From Trebonia sp963774945 (GTDB lineage: Bacteria > Actinomycetota > Actinomycetes > Streptosporangiales > Streptosporangiaceae): DNA of 64,000 nucleotides. Below, piece after piece: positions 62,406 to 64,000 of this stretch. The notes below the pieces were generated by a model. It searched no databases. It was not told the origin of the DNA and saw only the letters and a list, made by a program, of their open reading frames with translations. A program made the translations under genes and the position numbers. The stretch spans positions 124,001 through 188,000 of the forward strand of contig CAVZHA010000001.1 in assembly GCA_963774945.1 (NCBI GenBank), given 5' to 3'. Numbering within the stretch: position 1 is the stretch's first letter; each line of letters opens with the position of its first letter.

Positions 62406-64000
62406 TCAGTCGTTGGCGGCGGCGAGGAGCTTGGCCAGCGCGTCCGGCGACAGGCTGCCGCCGAACGCGGCCATCCGGCCGAGCGGGAAACTGCCGATGA
62501 ACTCCATCAGGCTCGGGTTGGCGAGCAGTCCCGCGATCGGCCCCGGACCGCCGTCGGCCGCGCTCGCCGCGAACGCCTCGCCGAGCAGCTGCGCGCCGCG
62601 CGGGTCGGCCAGCCATTCGGCGACCGTCGACTCCGTGGTGAGCGGGATGCGGGCGTCGTCGCCCGGGACCTTGACGACGGCGGTGCAGCGCAGGTCGCGG
62701 GAGGAGGCGCCGACGGCGCAGTGGTACTCGCCGCCCTCCACCAGCCAGCGGCCCAGCCGGGTCTCCCAGTACGCCAGGTCGGCGCGGTCGATGCTGAGCA
62801 CGACCTCGGTCGTCTGGCCGGCCGGGATGGCGACGTTGGCGAACGCCTTGAGCTCCCGGGGCGATCGGCGCACGGCCGAGCCCGGCAGGCTCAGGTAGAC
62901 CTGCACGACCTCGCGCCCGTCGCGGCCGCCGGTGTTGGTAACCGGCACCCGCAGCTCGATGCCGTCGATGGTGACGACGGCGCTCGGCTGGCCGTACTCG
63001 AACGTGGTGTAGGAGAGGCCGAAGCCGAACGGGTAGGCCACCTCCTGCTCGCGGGCGTCGAAGCCCCGGTAGCCGACGTGAATGCCCTCGCCGTAGCGCA
63101 CGTGCCCGTTCTCACCCGGGAAGTCCAGGTAGGAGGGGTGGTCCGACAGCTTGATGCGGGATCGTCTCGGCCAGCCGGCCGGACGGGTTGACCACGCCGA
63201 ACAGCACGTCGGCGATCGCGCTGCCGCCGGCCTGCCCGAGCAGCCAGCCCTCCACGATCGCGGGCACGCCGGCCTCCCACGGCCTGGTCGCCAGCACGCC
63301 GCCGTTGGAGAGCACCACGACCGTGCGCGGGTTAGCGGCGGCGACCCGCTCGATCAGCTCCCGGTGCGCGGCCGGCAGGTCGATCCCGTCCCGGTCGGCG
63401 CCCTCGGTCTCGCCCATGCTGCCCACGAAGACCAGCGCGACGTCGCTCGCCTGCGCGATCGCCACCGCCTCGGCCAGCAGGTCCTGGTCCTCGGCGGCCG
63501 CGTCCTGCTCGGTGACGCCCTCCTCGGCGGCGGTGTCGCCGGTCAGGTAGCCGGGCGAGAAGCTCACCGTCGCCTGGGTGGCCGCGGTGATCTCGGTCAG
63601 CGCGTCGTCGAGCCGGGTCGGGGTGATCAGCGAGCTGCCGCCGCCCTGGTAGCGCGGGGTGCGGGCGAACTCGCCGATGACCGCGATGGTCAAGGCGCCG
63701 TCGTCGGCCGCCAGCGGCAGCAGGCTGTCCTCGTTCTTGAGCAGCACGATCGCGCGGCCGGCGATCTCGCGGGCCAGCTCGTGGTGGGCTTCGGCGTCGT
63801 AGTCGCCGGGCTGGCCGGGCGGCCGCCCGCTCGACCAGCGCGCGGACCCGGTCGGCGGAGGTCTGCAGCAGGGCCGGGTCAAGCCGCCCGTCCCCGACCG
63901 CGTCGACCAGCGCCCGGTCACCCGCGTCGGCCGGTCCCGGCATGGTCAGGTCGAGGCCCGCCGCGACGGCGGCGACCCGGTCGGCGACCGCGCCCCAGTC
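62406..64000 (-). CDS. GH3 beta-glucosidase (partial, two frameshifts)
   Basis: The C-terminal part of a family 3 glycoside hydrolase; the N-terminus is beyond the right edge. The nucleophile Asp of the DWGA motif is the last codon in the window (63998-64000). The second domain (AGRAIVLLKNEDSLLPL, LVFVGSMGETEGADRD) follows a slip near 63830, and another slip near 63160 leads to the fibronectin-III-like domain (YPFGFGLSYTTFEYG, GREVVQVYLS). It hydrolyses beta-glucosides or similar oligosaccharides. No signal peptide can be judged. Confidence 0.87.

Overview
This 64 kb window is high-GC chromosomal DNA from a filamentous-type actinobacterium. Supporting signs are the GC-biased codons, GTG starts, many 1-4 base stop/start overlaps, a DUF5753-type XRE regulator, a SigE-like ECF sigma factor with a membrane partner, TetR/IclR/GntR/DeoR regulators beside catabolic genes, and a GH59 glycosidase with a ricin-type lectin domain. 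A genus cannot be named from this sequence. At least 18 coding frames are broken by single-base slips, mostly in runs of G or C, while the protein sequence on both sides stays well conserved. Most are probably residual assembly indels, so broken genes are described here as one gene with frameshifts.

Layout. 1-2.7 kb: selB and selA (selenocysteine machinery). 2.9-4.7 kb: a GT39-like membrane glycosyltransferase. 4.75-9.6 kb: an NAD-linked formate dehydrogenase operon whose catalytic subunit has an in-frame UGA (codon 91) followed by a bacterial SECIS-like hairpin. The usual N-terminal iron-sulfur module of this subunit is encoded by a separate gene at the other end of the operon. 9.7-13.2 kb: metallo-beta-lactamase-fold hydrolase, DNA polymerase IV, LOG-family protein, and a hipB-like gene with a collapsed hipA remnant. 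13.2-16.7 kb: extradiol-type dioxygenase, FAD hydroxylase, IclR regulator. 16.8-26 kb: GT87 mannosyltransferase-like protein, DinB-fold protein, small membrane protein, zincin, DUF1684 protein, nitroreductase, secreted GH59 enzyme, TetR and quinone oxidoreductase. 26-32.2 kb: a second catabolic operon (FAH hydrolase, dioxygenase paralogue, acetoacetyl-CoA synthetase, amidohydrolase) with a GntR regulator. 32.5-41 kb: DeoR regulator, divergent ABC ATPase, CYTH protein, two-component system, DHA2 efflux pump and TetR.

42.39-55.58 kb is an integrated mobile element of about 13.2 kb. Its ends can be read directly. A serine recombinase lies at the left end, and a DUF5753/XRE regulator gene is cut in two, with its 3' half at 41.6-42.39 kb and its 5' half at 55.58-55.69 kb. 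Joining the halves at the shared 8-base core restores one continuous frame of about 299 codons. The cargo is mostly small unknown genes, short transcription factors, a ParB-like protein, a secreted/membrane-anchored pair, and several unusual repeat blocks. I see no recognisable conjugation, replication or virion genes.

55.8-64 kb: hrpA RNA helicase, ECF sigma factor with membrane partner, TetR, and a partial GH3 beta-glucosidase. Together, selA/selB supply selenocysteine for FdhA, the FDH operon would oxidise formate with NAD+, and the two dioxygenase clusters look like parts of aromatic or ring-cleavage catabolism that feed acetoacetate to CoA activation.
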